The position numbers and the translations under genes were made by a program. A stretch of DNA of 64,000 bases, taken from contig JAILLF010000058.1 of the NCBI GenBank assembly GCA_024693365.1, positions 1 through 64,000 of the forward strand, written 5' to 3'. The DNA is from Acetatifactor sp. GTDB taxonomy: Bacteria; Bacillota; Clostridia; Lachnospirales; Lachnospiraceae. Under the pieces are notes generated by a model, which was given only the letters and a program-made list of their open reading frames with translations, did no database searches and was not told where the DNA came from. Positions within the stretch are counted from its first letter, which is position 1. Each line of letters opens with the position of its first letter. Below are positions 27,385 through 35,704 of this stretch, piece after piece.

Positions 27385-29520
27385 ATGGAAATCGCGAAGA
27401 ACAAGGAAAAGGTGCAGGAGTACCGCGAGCGGGCAAAGCAGCTTGTGGCGCAGATGACGCTGGAAGAGAAGGTAGGGCAGACGCTGAACTGGGCACCTGC
27501 GGTAGAACGGCTTGGAATCAAGGCATACAACTGGTGGAATGAGGCATTGCACGGCGTTGCGCGCGCAGGAGTGGCAACGGTTTTCCCACAGTCCATTGGT
27601 CTTGCCGCAACCTTTGACGAGGACCTGATCGAGGAAGTGGCTGACGCCATCTCCACTGAGGGCCGCGCAAAGTTCAACATGCAACAGAAATACGGTGATA
27701 CCGACATCTATAAGGGCCTGACCTTCTGGTCTCCCAACGTAAATATTTTCCGTGACCCCAGATGGGGCCGCGGCCACGAAACCTTTGGCGAGGATCCCTA
27801 TCTGACCTCCCGCCTTGGCGTGCGTTTCGTGGAAGGCATTCAGGGGCATGACGAAAATTACCTGAAGGCAGCAGCGTGCGCGAAGCATTTTGCGGTGCAC
27901 AGCGGTCCCGAGGACATACGTCACAGCTTTGATGCCATTGCAACCAAGCAGGACATGGCGGAGACTTATCTGCCTGCGTTCAAGGCATGTGTTCAGGAGG
28001 CTGGCGTGGAAGCGGTCATGGGCGCGTATAACCGTACCAATGGCGAACCATGCTGTGGCAGCAAGACTCTTCTAAAGGATATCCTCCGCGACGAGTGGGG
28101 CTTTACCGGTCACGTGACCAGTGACTGTTGGGCGATCAAGGATTTCCATGAGGGACATCACGTAACGGAAACGCCCGTGGAGTCCGTGGCAATGGCCATG
28201 AACAACGGATGTGACTTGAACTGTGGTAACTTATTCCACTATCTGAAGCAGGCCGTGGAAGAGGGACTGGTGGAGGAGAGTCGTCTGGACGAGGCATTGG
28301 TAAATCTCTTTACTACTCGCATGAAGCTTGGCGTGTTTGACGAAAAGGGAAAGAATCCTTTTGATCAGATTGATTATACGGAAGTTGACACAAAGGAGAT
28401 GCAGGCGCTCAACAGAAAGGTCGCTGAGAGGTGCGTTGTCCTTTTGAAGAATGAGAATCAGACTCTTCCGCTGGACAAGAAGGCGATCAAGACTGTTGGC
28501 GTGATCGGACCGAATGCCAACAACAGAAGGGCCTTAGTCGGCAACTATGAGGGAACGGCTTCCCGCTATTGGACGGTTTTGGAGGGCATTCAGGAATATC
28601 TTGGAGACGACGTGCGCATGATGGCCAGCGAGGGCTGTCATCTATGCCATAAGAAGGCTCAGGGCCTTGGCCAGGAGGATGACAGAATTTCAGAAGTGAA
28701 GGGCGTTTGTGAGGCAAGTGACGTGATTATCGCCGTGATGGGTCTGGATTCCGGATTGGAAGGCGAAGAGGGCGACCAGGGCAACGAATATGCTTCCGGC
28801 GACAAACCGAACCTGGAGCTTCCCGGATTGCAGCAGCACGTGCTTGAGACGATCTGTTCCTTTGGAAAGCCCGTGGTCCTTGTGATTCTCTCCGGTTCCG
28901 CGCTTGCCGTGAACTGGGCGGATCAGAACGTGCCCGCGATCATCCAGGGCTGGTATCCCGGCGCACAGGGCGGCCGCGCGATCGCTGACCTGCTCTTTGG
29001 CGAAAAGAACCCTGAAGGAAAGCTTCCCGTGACCTTCTATAAGTCCACGGACGACCTTCCTGAGTTTACGGATTATTCCATGAAGGGCAGAACCTACCGC
29101 TACATGCAGCAGGATGCACTGTATCCCTTCGGATATGGCTTGTCCTATACGGATTTTGAATATTCTGACGTAAGCGTGACCGCAGAAAACGCAGGCGCAG
29201 ACGGAGCCACCGTCAAGGCAACCGTAAAGAACGTCGGAAAGCTGGCCGGCGGCGAGACCGTTCAGGTTTACGTAAAGGTCTGCAAGGACGAAACGCCCAA
29301 CGCGCAGCTAAAGGGCATCAAGAAGCTTCACCTGCAGCCTGGCGAGAGCGCAGACGTACAGATCAAGCTTTCCCGCGAAGCGCTCGGGGCATTTGATGAG
29401 AACGGCGTTCTTCAGGTTGGCGGAGAGGTGAAGGTTTACGTAGGCGGCCAGGCTCCTGACGCACGCAGCGCAAAGCTCACCGGCAAAAAGGATGCGGCGT
29501 TTACGCTGACGATCTGCTGA
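27385..29520 (+). CDS. GH3 family beta-glycosidase (beta-xylosidase/beta-glucosidase type)
   Basis: This 711-residue protein without signal peptide probably hydrolyses short beta-linked oligosaccharides in the cytoplasm. The GH3 N-terminal barrel shows WWNEALHGVAR, KHFAVHSGPE and the nucleophile aspartate D247 in VTSDCWAI. The C-terminal alpha/beta sandwich (VIGPNA, GLEGEEGDQG) and fibronectin-III-like tail complete the usual three-domain form. The WNEALHG motif is typical of the xylosidase-like GH3 group, but specificity cannot be fixed by eye. It has its own promoter and terminator and forms a single-gene unit. Confidence 0.9.
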   Translation: MEIAKNKEKVQEYRERAKQLVAQMTLEEKVGQTLNWAPAVERLGIKAYNWWNEALHGVARAGVATVFPQSIGLAATFDEDLIEEVADAISTEGRAKFNMQQKYGDTDIYKGLTFWSPNVNIFRDPRWGRGHETFGEDPYLTSRLGVRFVEGIQGHDENYLKAAACAKHFAVHSGPEDIRHSFDAIATKQDMAETYLPAFKACVQEAGVEAVMGAYNRTNGEPCCGSKTLLKDILRDEWGFTGHVTSDCWAIKDFHEGHHVTETPVESVAMAMNNGCDLNCGNLFHYLKQAVEEGLVEESRLDEALVNLFTTRMKLGVFDEKGKNPFDQIDYTEVDTKEMQALNRKVAERCVVLLKNENQTLPLDKKAIKTVGVIGPNANNRRALVGNYEGTASRYWTVLEGIQEYLGDDVRMMASEGCHLCHKKAQGLGQEDDRISEVKGVCEASDVIIAVMGLDSGLEGEEGDQGNEYASGDKPNLELPGLQQHVLETICSFGKPVVLVILSGSALAVNWADQNVPAIIQGWYPGAQGGRAIADLLFGEKNPEGKLPVTFYKSTDDLPEFTDYSMKGRTYRYMQQDALYPFGYGLSYTDFEYSDVSVTAENAGADGATVKATVKNVGKLAGGETVQVYVKVCKDETPNAQLKGIKKLHLQPGESADVQIKLSREALGAFDENGVLQVGGEVKVYVGGQAPDARSAKLTGKKDAAFTLTIC

Positions 29521-29549
29521 GAAAGCATGGCAAATGAATCAAAGAAAAG

Positions 29550-29579
29550 GCGTCTGACAGCCAGTCAGGCGCTTTTTTT
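29550..29579 (+). terminator. Terminator after the GH3 gene
   Basis: GCGTCTGAC (29550-29558) pairs with GTCAGGCGC (29564-29572) apart from one mismatch, followed by seven T residues. Confidence 0.8.
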
Positions 29580-29632
29580 CGTCATGACGTAAAATTGCCC
29601 GCCAGAGTAGACATTAACAGCGAAAGTGACTA

Positions 29633-29661
29633 TTGAGGCGGATATTCTTTTGTGTTACAAT
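29633..29661 (+). promoter_or_regulatory. Promoter of the channel/cNMP-sensor operon
   Basis: TTGAGG (29633-29638) and TACAAT (29656-29661) have a 17-bp spacer, about 58 bp upstream of the channel start. Confidence 0.6.
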
Positions 29662-29719
29662 GTACCATATCGAAGGTCATTGCGATCGATCGAGGACTTG
29701 AGATGGGGTGGGGATGGCG

Positions 29720-30868
29720 ATGAAGAAAATAGGCAAGCACGTTCTTGCATTTTTTAAGCTCATACATCTGCATACGATTTTTCTGATCCTTACGATGTAT
29801 CTCTTGCTTTGTTTTTTCTGCTTTCTGGTGCTGAAAAATGAAGGAATGGATACGCCCTTTTGGGACATTGTCGTGTTTAATCTCCTGGCGGTGACGGGAA
29901 ATGATTACATGTACGTGGACAGCCCCTGGACCAGGGTGGCAGGCATTTTTGTCCTGATCCTTGGCATGGTGGGACTTTCCTCCATCACCGGTTACGTATC
30001 GTCAGCCTTTGTGGCTAGGCGGCTCAATTTGGAGAGAGGGGTAAAGAAGATGCAGAACATGAAAGGACACATTATCATCTGTGGCTGGAAGAATGACGTA
30101 AAGATCCTCATCCAGGGGATTCTGCGTAAGAATAAAGACCTGAAGCTTTCTGACATTATTTTGATCAATAATGCGGATGACGTAAAGCTGCAAAGCCTGC
30201 GCGACGATCAGGAACTGAAGGGATTAAATCTCCTGCGCGGCGATTTTACCGAGGAACAAACGCTTCTCAACGCAAACGTAAAGGAAGCCTCCAAGATCCT
30301 GATCATCGGCGAGAATCAGGACAATCTGGATGATGAATTGGTGGATTCGCGCGTGTTTGTCGGTGCGCTTCTGGTCCGGAAGCTCAATGCAAAATGTCAT
30401 ATCTGCGCGGAGGTAAAAACCGAGCGCTACAAGAATTATCTGGAGAGTCAGAATTGCGCGGAGGTGGTATACGTGGACGAGTATACCAGATATATTCTGA
30501 CAACCTCCACGAACTACAGCGGCATGTCCAAGGTCATGTCCTCCTTCCTCGATAACGGTGACGGCGTGTCCGTTCAGATCGCGCCCATCACGGAAAAATG
30601 GTTTGGAAAGACCTACGGCGAGCTGTTCCAGTGGTATAAGAAAGAGCAAAACATTCTGCTCCTCGGCATTCTGGAGAACATGGGCGTCGAGAAGGAGTTA
30701 AAGCATCAGATCCTTTCTGAGGCACAGAAATCCACGAACTATGGTGAGATCATTCAGCGGCTGAAATCCGTCAAGACCATGGAGACAAATTGCCCGCACC
30801 TGAATCCCGCGGATGAGTACGTGCTTGGCAGAAACATGGGAGCCATTATTTTGGGCGACGAGATTTAA
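29720..30868 (+). CDS. Two-TM ion channel with RCK/TrkA-N-type domain and atypical filter
   Basis: This 382-residue protein has a first membrane helix (about 10-34), a pore-helix-like segment, a second helix (about 72-98) and a cytosolic Rossmann-type RCK region starting KGHIIICGWK (about 113), as in prokaryotic potassium channels. The selectivity-filter position reads AVTGNDYMY (T59-G60-N61-D62), not TVGYGD, so ion selectivity is uncertain. A GTG at 29708 and an ATG at 29714 are alternative in-frame starts; I prefer ATG 29720 for its spacing from GGGGTGGGG. The next gene encodes a lone cyclic-nucleotide-binding domain and may gate this channel in trans. Confidence 0.75.
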   Translation: MKKIGKHVLAFFKLIHLHTIFLILTMYLLLCFFCFLVLKNEGMDTPFWDIVVFNLLAVTGNDYMYVDSPWTRVAGIFVLILGMVGLSSITGYVSSAFVARRLNLERGVKKMQNMKGHIIICGWKNDVKILIQGILRKNKDLKLSDIILINNADDVKLQSLRDDQELKGLNLLRGDFTEEQTLLNANVKEASKILIIGENQDNLDDELVDSRVFVGALLVRKLNAKCHICAEVKTERYKNYLESQNCAEVVYVDEYTRYILTTSTNYSGMSKVMSSFLDNGDGVSVQIAPITEKWFGKTYGELFQWYKKEQNILLLGILENMGVEKELKHQILSEAQKSTNYGEIIQRLKSVKTMETNCPHLNPADEYVLGRNMGAIILGDEI

Positions 30869-30918
30869 AGTGCAAGTGGCATGATGGTAAAGCAAGCAGA
30901 TTTCAGAAAGGGCAAAGC

Positions 30919-31401
30919 ATGGATTACGTAAAAGAACTTCGGGCATTTCCGCTTTTGGCAAAGATTCAGGACAAGGACCTTCAGATTTTGGCAGGTCTTC
31001 TTAAGGTGCAGAAGACACAGGCGGGAGAGGACGTGATCACGGAGGGTGACACGGGCTCTGAGATGTACATATTGATCGAAGGAACGGTGGACGTCATCAA
31101 GACCACGATCTTTGGGGACAAATTTGTGGTTGCCACGCTGGATGCGGGCATGCACGCCGTGTTTGGAGAGATGGCCATGGTGGACAATGACAAAAGATCT
31201 GCCACAGTCAAGGCGAAAACGGCCTGCACGACGCTTTCCATCGATCACAAGAGTTTTGATAAGTTCTGCGACGAGCACCCCCAGAGCGGCGTGGAGCTTT
31301 TACGCCTCATCAGCATCAATCTGGTGAGAAACATCCGCACGGAAAACGATAATCTAAAAATGGTCTATCAGGCTCTGATCGAAGAAATCGAGACAAATTA
31401 A
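30919..31401 (+). CDS. Single-domain cyclic nucleotide-binding protein
   Basis: This 160-residue protein consists of one cNMP-binding beta-barrel. The phosphate-binding cassette is intact: F82-G83-E84-M-A and R93-S-A-T-V, so nucleotide binding is plausible. There is no DNA-binding helix-turn-helix, unlike CRP/FNR regulators. It follows the channel gene by 50 bp and the unknown gene at 31461 follows it by 59 bp. The likely role is a ligand-sensing subunit acting on a partner, the best candidate being the neighbouring channel. Confidence 0.8.
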   Translation: MDYVKELRAFPLLAKIQDKDLQILAGLLKVQKTQAGEDVITEGDTGSEMYILIEGTVDVIKTTIFGDKFVVATLDAGMHAVFGEMAMVDNDKRSATVKAKTACTTLSIDHKSFDKFCDEHPQSGVELLRLISINLVRNIRTENDNLKMVYQALIEEIETN

Positions 31402-31460
31402 GCGCACGGTGCGTGACGGATCGTAAGATAAAATGACGGAAGGAAAGGAGAAAAGGCAGC

Positions 31461-32156
31461 ATGGCGATCATTCAGATGACGGATGAAGAAAAGGCGCTTC
31501 TGGATCTGGCATATACGGACGGGGAACGCATTTTGGAGGGAAAGCTCTTTGACTATCAGGAAAAGGCGCTGGCGGAGCTTCGCGCCTGCAATGAATACCT
31601 GAAGAGCAGATATCCCAAGGAAAAATTCCGGATCATTTCATTTCAGCCTTCTTCGCAGAAGGGATGCGTGGCATTGCAGTTTGTTCAGCCGGGATTGGAT
31701 TCGACGGAATATCTTCTGAAATACGAGAACGGACAATACGTGGATAATTTTTATGACGTGCCCTTCGAGAGGGAATATGACGCCTTGGTCGAGGAGATCC
31801 TGAGGGAGGACGGCATTGACGCAAGGGTCTATACGACCTTCCCATTCCTGATCGGTGAAGAAATTCACTCGGGACGGGATCTGATGGAGCATCGCCCGCA
31901 TCTCGGACGAACCATGCAGCTCTTTCTCCCCGTGGACAAGCTGCCAAGCTATGAAGAGGCGGAAGCCATGGCGGGAAAGGTACAAAGGCTTTTTGAAGAG
32001 AAGGGCGTCTATGGAAGCGGCATTGTTTTCTATCTCCGCGGCTTGGATGACGCGGAAACGAAAAACGTGCTGGAATTGAATGCTTACGCGAGGAACCGGA
32101 AAAATGCAGACAACATTGTCAGTGCCGGATTTAGATGCTTCCACGTAAAGGAATAA
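31461..32156 (+). CDS. Hypothetical protein, 231 residues
   Basis: I do not recognise this family. The protein is acidic, soluble, has no signal peptide or membrane helix, and has mixed alpha/beta character (DYQEKALAELRACNEYLKSRY near residue 27; VFYLRGLDDAETKNVLE near the end). It begins behind AAGGAAAGGAG and is followed by the hydrolase/ligase fusion after 16 bp, so the two are almost certainly cotranscribed. Confidence 0.7.
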   Translation: MAIIQMTDEEKALLDLAYTDGERILEGKLFDYQEKALAELRACNEYLKSRYPKEKFRIISFQPSSQKGCVALQFVQPGLDSTEYLLKYENGQYVDNFYDVPFEREYDALVEEILREDGIDARVYTTFPFLIGEEIHSGRDLMEHRPHLGRTMQLFLPVDKLPSYEEAEAMAGKVQRLFEEKGVYGSGIVFYLRGLDDAETKNVLELNAYARNRKNADNIVSAGFRCFHVKE

Positions 32157-32172
32157 GCGAGGAGAAAAAGCG

Positions 32173-34617
32173 ATGCTGTACAAGATGGATGAATTGCTTC
32201 TTTTGGAGCTGTTAACCTACCTGCCGGATAAATTTCCCTTTGTCTCCGTGCTGGGCGCGGATGACCGTACCGTCAGGGAATACGTCTATGGAATTGACGT
32301 TGCAAAGATCGAGGATGACGTGGTCTATAATTCCTGCATGAATGGTTTTGACTGGAAAAACATCATCATGGCCTGGGAGAAAAAACCAAACATTCTGGAC
32401 GCATATATCATTGAGCCGCATTTGGACACGGCATACGGCGGCGGAGGGGGCATTTCCGCCGTTTTCATCAATGAAAAGACCAAGGAGGCCGTGGTTGCCT
32501 TCCGCGGAACGGCAAGCAATGAGTGGGTCGATGATTTTGTCGGGGCGAACCAGGTGGATTCCCTCCAACAGATCAATGCGATGGAGTGGTATAAGAGTGT
32601 CTATGAAAAGCTCCATTTGGAAGACTATACGGTAACAATCATCGGACATTCCAAGGGCGGAAACAAGGCGAAATACATCACCATTTTGAACGAAACCCCG
32701 GCGCGCTGCGTATCCTTTGACGGGCAGGGATTTTCGGACGAATTCATTGAGCATTACAAGAAGAAGATCATAAGGCGCCAGGGCATCATCGAGAATCATA
32801 ACATTGACTTTGACTACGTCAACATTCTCATGAATGACGTGGGTAAGAGAACCTATTACGTCGGTTATGATTACGGCAAGTTTGGATTTGCCGAGAGCCA
32901 CAGCCCCAATACGTTCTTTGACTTTGGCGAGAACGGGGAATACAAGATGCGCGTGAACCCCAACGGACAGCGCCCGGAGATGCAGATCATGGATCAGTTT
33001 ATCAACAGCATGATCCGTTCCGGCGTCAGCGCAAAGGAGCAGGCGGAGACAAACCGGCTGGTGGGCATTCTCGTGGAGAAGGCCTTTGCCATCGGCAAGG
33101 AAAATACCGTTACGGAATATATCAATCTTCTTTGTGATTTGGTAGGAGACCCCACGTATTCTGACAATACGGCATACCTTTTGGCCTTTGTCATCAAGTA
33201 TTCACGCCAGAATACGGATTTCCTGAAGGCATTGAAGGACATTATGCTGAACTTCAAGATGGAGGGTGCAGTCAAGGTCATCGACATGTTTGACGATCTG
33301 GTGACTTCAAAGAAGCTGAATGCCATAATCGATCTTTCCAATTTCCTGATCATGCACGTCAATGGCATCGTGGTGAAGCAGGTGCAGAACGTCTGCAAAA
33401 AGAAGTACGGCATCGAGCTTACTGCGGATCAGGTGCGCGGCGTGCTGCAGATCGTGGGTATGACAAAGGAAATGCTTAAGACTCTGGAACTTGAGATGGA
33501 CGGCTCCGATGTGGTGGTCGAGGACGTTGACGGGGGAGAGGAGTCGAAATATGAGCTTCCCGCAAACATGAACGTCGTGGTCCTTGCGGGCGGTCTCTCC
33601 AATGAAAGAAATTTGTCGCTAAAGAGCGGTTACGTGGTATCGAAGGTGCTTGCGGAAAAAGGACATAACGTGATTCTGCTGGATGCCTACATGGGCTATG
33701 ACGAGCAGGAGATGATCATTCCCAATGCGTTCGAGGACCCCGTAAAATACTCCCTGGAGCCTCAGGACATTCCGGACGACATCCCGGATCTCTGGGCAGT
33801 CAGAAAGCGCAGAAAGGATCAGTCCGGCGCCTACTTTGGACCAAACGTGCTTCAGATCTGTCGTCAGGCCGATCTGGTATTTATCGCGTTGCACGGCGCG
33901 AGCGGCGAGAATGGAAAGGTCCAGGCGACGTTTGACCTCCTGGGCATTCAGTATACCGGATGTGATTACTTCTCCTCGGCAGTATCCTCCAATAAGTCCG
34001 TGGCAAAACAGCTTTTGGAAGAGGCGGGCATCCCCGTGCCGAAGGGCTTCTGTGCCTTTAAGAATGAGGAGATCGGCGATCCTGAGGAGTTTGGACTTTC
34101 CTATCCCGTGATCGTAAAGCCCAACAACGGAGGCATTGGCCTGGGCATTTCCGTTGCCAATGACAAGAATTCTTATCTGAAGGCCCTGAAGGAAGCATTC
34201 CGCTGGGAGGGCGAGATCATTGTGGAAGAGTACGTGGCAGGCCGTGAGTTTGCCGTGGGAAGCGTTGCAGGTAAGGCATTCCCCGTGATTGAGGTGCTTC
34301 CCTTGGAGACCAGAAACAAGGAAGTTGGCATGACCCTTCGAGGCGTAGAGCTGCAAAAGTGTCCCGCAGACATTCCTGAGGAGCTGGCCGCAAAGCTTCG
34401 CGAGACGGCGGAGAAGGTTTCAAGCGTACTGGGAGTGCTGGCTTATTCCAAGGTGGATTTCATTGTCAGGGAGGATGGCTCTTTTGTATGTCTGGAATGC
34501 GATTCCCTGCCACAGCTCTATCAGGACGCGCACCTGGTTTTGGAGGCAAAGGCAGCAGGCATATCCTTTGGGGATCTGTGTGACAAGATCATGGAGCTGA
34601 GTCTTCGCAAGAAATAA
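32173..34617 (+). CDS. Mbeg1-like serine hydrolase fused to a D-Ala-D-Ala-ligase-like ATP-grasp domain
   Basis: This is an 814-residue fusion. The first 300 residues are a DUF2974/Mbeg1-like alpha/beta hydrolase with nucleophile elbow GHSKGG (S160) and VAFRGT. A helical linker (about 300-465) leads to a Ddl-like ATP-grasp domain: GGLSNERNLSLKSG (about 475), ALHGASGENGK, VKPNNGGIGLG, VEEYVAGREF. The final metal/substrate motif is LECDSLPQL, with D777 and Q781 where Ddl enzymes have ENTxPG-type Asn and Gly. The product may therefore not be D-Ala-D-Ala. It could hydrolyse and re-form an amide or ester on a cell-wall or peptide substrate. There is no secretion signal, so it acts in the cytoplasm. 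Confidence 0.8.
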   Translation: MLYKMDELLLLELLTYLPDKFPFVSVLGADDRTVREYVYGIDVAKIEDDVVYNSCMNGFDWKNIIMAWEKKPNILDAYIIEPHLDTAYGGGGGISAVFINEKTKEAVVAFRGTASNEWVDDFVGANQVDSLQQINAMEWYKSVYEKLHLEDYTVTIIGHSKGGNKAKYITILNETPARCVSFDGQGFSDEFIEHYKKKIIRRQGIIENHNIDFDYVNILMNDVGKRTYYVGYDYGKFGFAESHSPNTFFDFGENGEYKMRVNPNGQRPEMQIMDQFINSMIRSGVSAKEQAETNRLVGILVEKAFAIGKENTVTEYINLLCDLVGDPTYSDNTAYLLAFVIKYSRQNTDFLKALKDIMLNFKMEGAVKVIDMFDDLVTSKKLNAIIDLSNFLIMHVNGIVVKQVQNVCKKKYGIELTADQVRGVLQIVGMTKEMLKTLELEMDGSDVVVEDVDGGEESKYELPANMNVVVLAGGLSNERNLSLKSGYVVSKVLAEKGHNVILLDAYMGYDEQEMIIPNAFEDPVKYSLEPQDIPDDIPDLWAVRKRRKDQSGAYFGPNVLQICRQADLVFIALHGASGENGKVQATFDLLGIQYTGCDYFSSAVSSNKSVAKQLLEEAGIPVPKGFCAFKNEEIGDPEEFGLSYPVIVKPNNGGIGLGISVANDKNSYLKALKEAFRWEGEIIVEEYVAGREFAVGSVAGKAFPVIEVLPLETRNKEVGMTLRGVELQKCPADIPEELAAKLRETAEKVSSVLGVLAYSKVDFIVREDGSFVCLECDSLPQLYQDAHLVLEAKAAGISFGDLCDKIMELSLRKK

Positions 34618-34667
34618 GAACGTGCCAGGCGGCAACCTTGCCGTAAATAAATATTTTTCAAAAAAGA

Positions 34668-34697
34668 AAAGGTCGCTTTCCGGGCGACCTTTTTTTT
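34668..34697 (+). terminator. Terminator after the hydrolase/ligase fusion
   Basis: AAAGGTCGC (34668-34676) pairs with GCGACCTTT (34684-34692), followed by T residues to 34697. Confidence 0.85.
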
Positions 34698-34809
34698 CGT
34701 GCCGCGTGATATGATGAGTTCAGAAACAAGGAACGGCGTCCCGAAAGGCAAGGCAGCATGGAGTGTCAGGAGGGGCGGGAACGTGAAAATCAGAAAGGAG
34801 AACAAGTTT

Positions 34810-35472
34810 ATGAAGAATTTAACTGAACTCGTATTTGTATTGGACAGAAGCGGATCCATGAGAGGTTTGGAGAAGGACACCATTGGCGGATTTAACGGAA
34901 TGATCGAGAAGCAGAAGAAGGAGGATGGCGACGTGCTGGTTTCCGCAGTGCTTTTTGACGACCGGACGGAGGTGCTGTACGACCGCGTCGACATCAAGAC
35001 AATCTCACCCATGACGGAAGATCAGTATTACGTGCGCGGTTGCACGGCACTTCTTGACGCGGTGGGTGGTGCCATTGAGCATATCAAGGAGGTGCGCAAG
35101 GAGGTTCCCAAGGAAGAGCGCCCGGAGAAGACCATCTTTATCATCACGACGGACGGCATGGAGAACGCCAGCCAAAAGTATTCCTACGCAAAGGTAAAGA
35201 GCATGATCGAAAAGCGCAGGGCAAAGAATTGGGAGTTCATCTTCCTTGGCGCCAACATTGACGCGGCAAAGGAAGCAGGCCGCATGGGCATCCAGGCGAG
35301 CCGTGCCGTGAACTACAAATGTGACGCAATGGGTACGGCACTCAATTACTCCGTTCTTGAAAAAGCAGTCAGCAAAATGCGCAGGTGCGGAAGTGCCTCT
35401 GCCATGAATGCCATGATGGACGAGGAGGACTGCTTTCAGGAGATCCGCGAGGACTGTGCCCAGCGAAGCTAA
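34810..35472 (+). CDS. Cytoplasmic VWA domain protein
   Basis: This 220-residue protein is essentially one von Willebrand A domain with an intact MIDAS motif, DRSGSM near residue 12, the conserved threonine in GCTALLDAVG, and ITTDGMENAS. It resembles YegL-type stand-alone VWA proteins. ATG 34810 follows AGAAAGGAGAACAAG; upstream in-frame GTG codons overlap the terminator of the previous gene. It has no MoxR partner next to it. The partner and role are unknown. Confidence 0.85.
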   Translation: MKNLTELVFVLDRSGSMRGLEKDTIGGFNGMIEKQKKEDGDVLVSAVLFDDRTEVLYDRVDIKTISPMTEDQYYVRGCTALLDAVGGAIEHIKEVRKEVPKEERPEKTIFIITTDGMENASQKYSYAKVKSMIEKRRAKNWEFIFLGANIDAAKEAGRMGIQASRAVNYKCDAMGTALNYSVLEKAVSKMRRCGSASAMNAMMDEEDCFQEIREDCAQRS

Positions 35473-35473
35473 A

Positions 35474-35559
35474 CGTGTCACGGGGACGTGTTTACTGATA
35501 CGTTTCAAAACGAAAGCGTGTCACGGGGACGTGTTTATTGACACGTTTCAAAACGAAAG
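35474..35559. repeat. Two tandem 43-bp REP-like units
   Basis: Units start at 35474 and 35517 and differ at only two positions. The second has perfect arms CGTGTCA and TGACACG around a 15-base loop containing CGGGGACGTG; the first has one mismatch (TGATACG). GTGTCA-type palindromes with a GGGGAC core resemble REP elements. A related GTGTC palindrome lies at 45412. Confidence 0.75.
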
Positions 35560-35586
35560 GGGAAGCCGGAATGGCTTCCCTCTTTT
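35560..35586 (+). terminator. Terminator after the VWA gene
   Basis: GGGAAGCC (35560-35567) pairs with GGCTTCCC (35573-35580), followed by TCTTTT. Its T-tract overlaps the -35 box of the next promoter. Confidence 0.8.
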
Positions 35587-35613
35587 GACGTGTAAGGAAA
35601 TGCGTGCTATAAT
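35585..35613 (+). promoter_or_regulatory. Promoter of the HTH-ImmA/nuclease-helicase unit
   Basis: TTGACG (35585-35590) and TATAAT (35608-35613) are 17 bp apart. The -10 box abuts the palindrome described next. Confidence 0.85.
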
Positions 35614-35637
35614 TGATTTACCAATGCGGTAAATCAA
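35613..35637. promoter_or_regulatory. Palindromic operator overlapping the transcription start
   Basis: Perfect 10-bp arms TTGATTTACC and GGTAAATCAA are separated by AATGC. The site begins at the last base of the -10 box and would cover the +1 region. It is the expected place for autorepression by the HTH protein encoded 70 bp downstream. Confidence 0.75.
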
Positions 35638-35704
35638 ATTTGGCGACGCTTAGCCCCAAACGCTTTGCCGTCGCGAAAACTTGGATAAGAAGGTAAGGCC
35701 GGGG

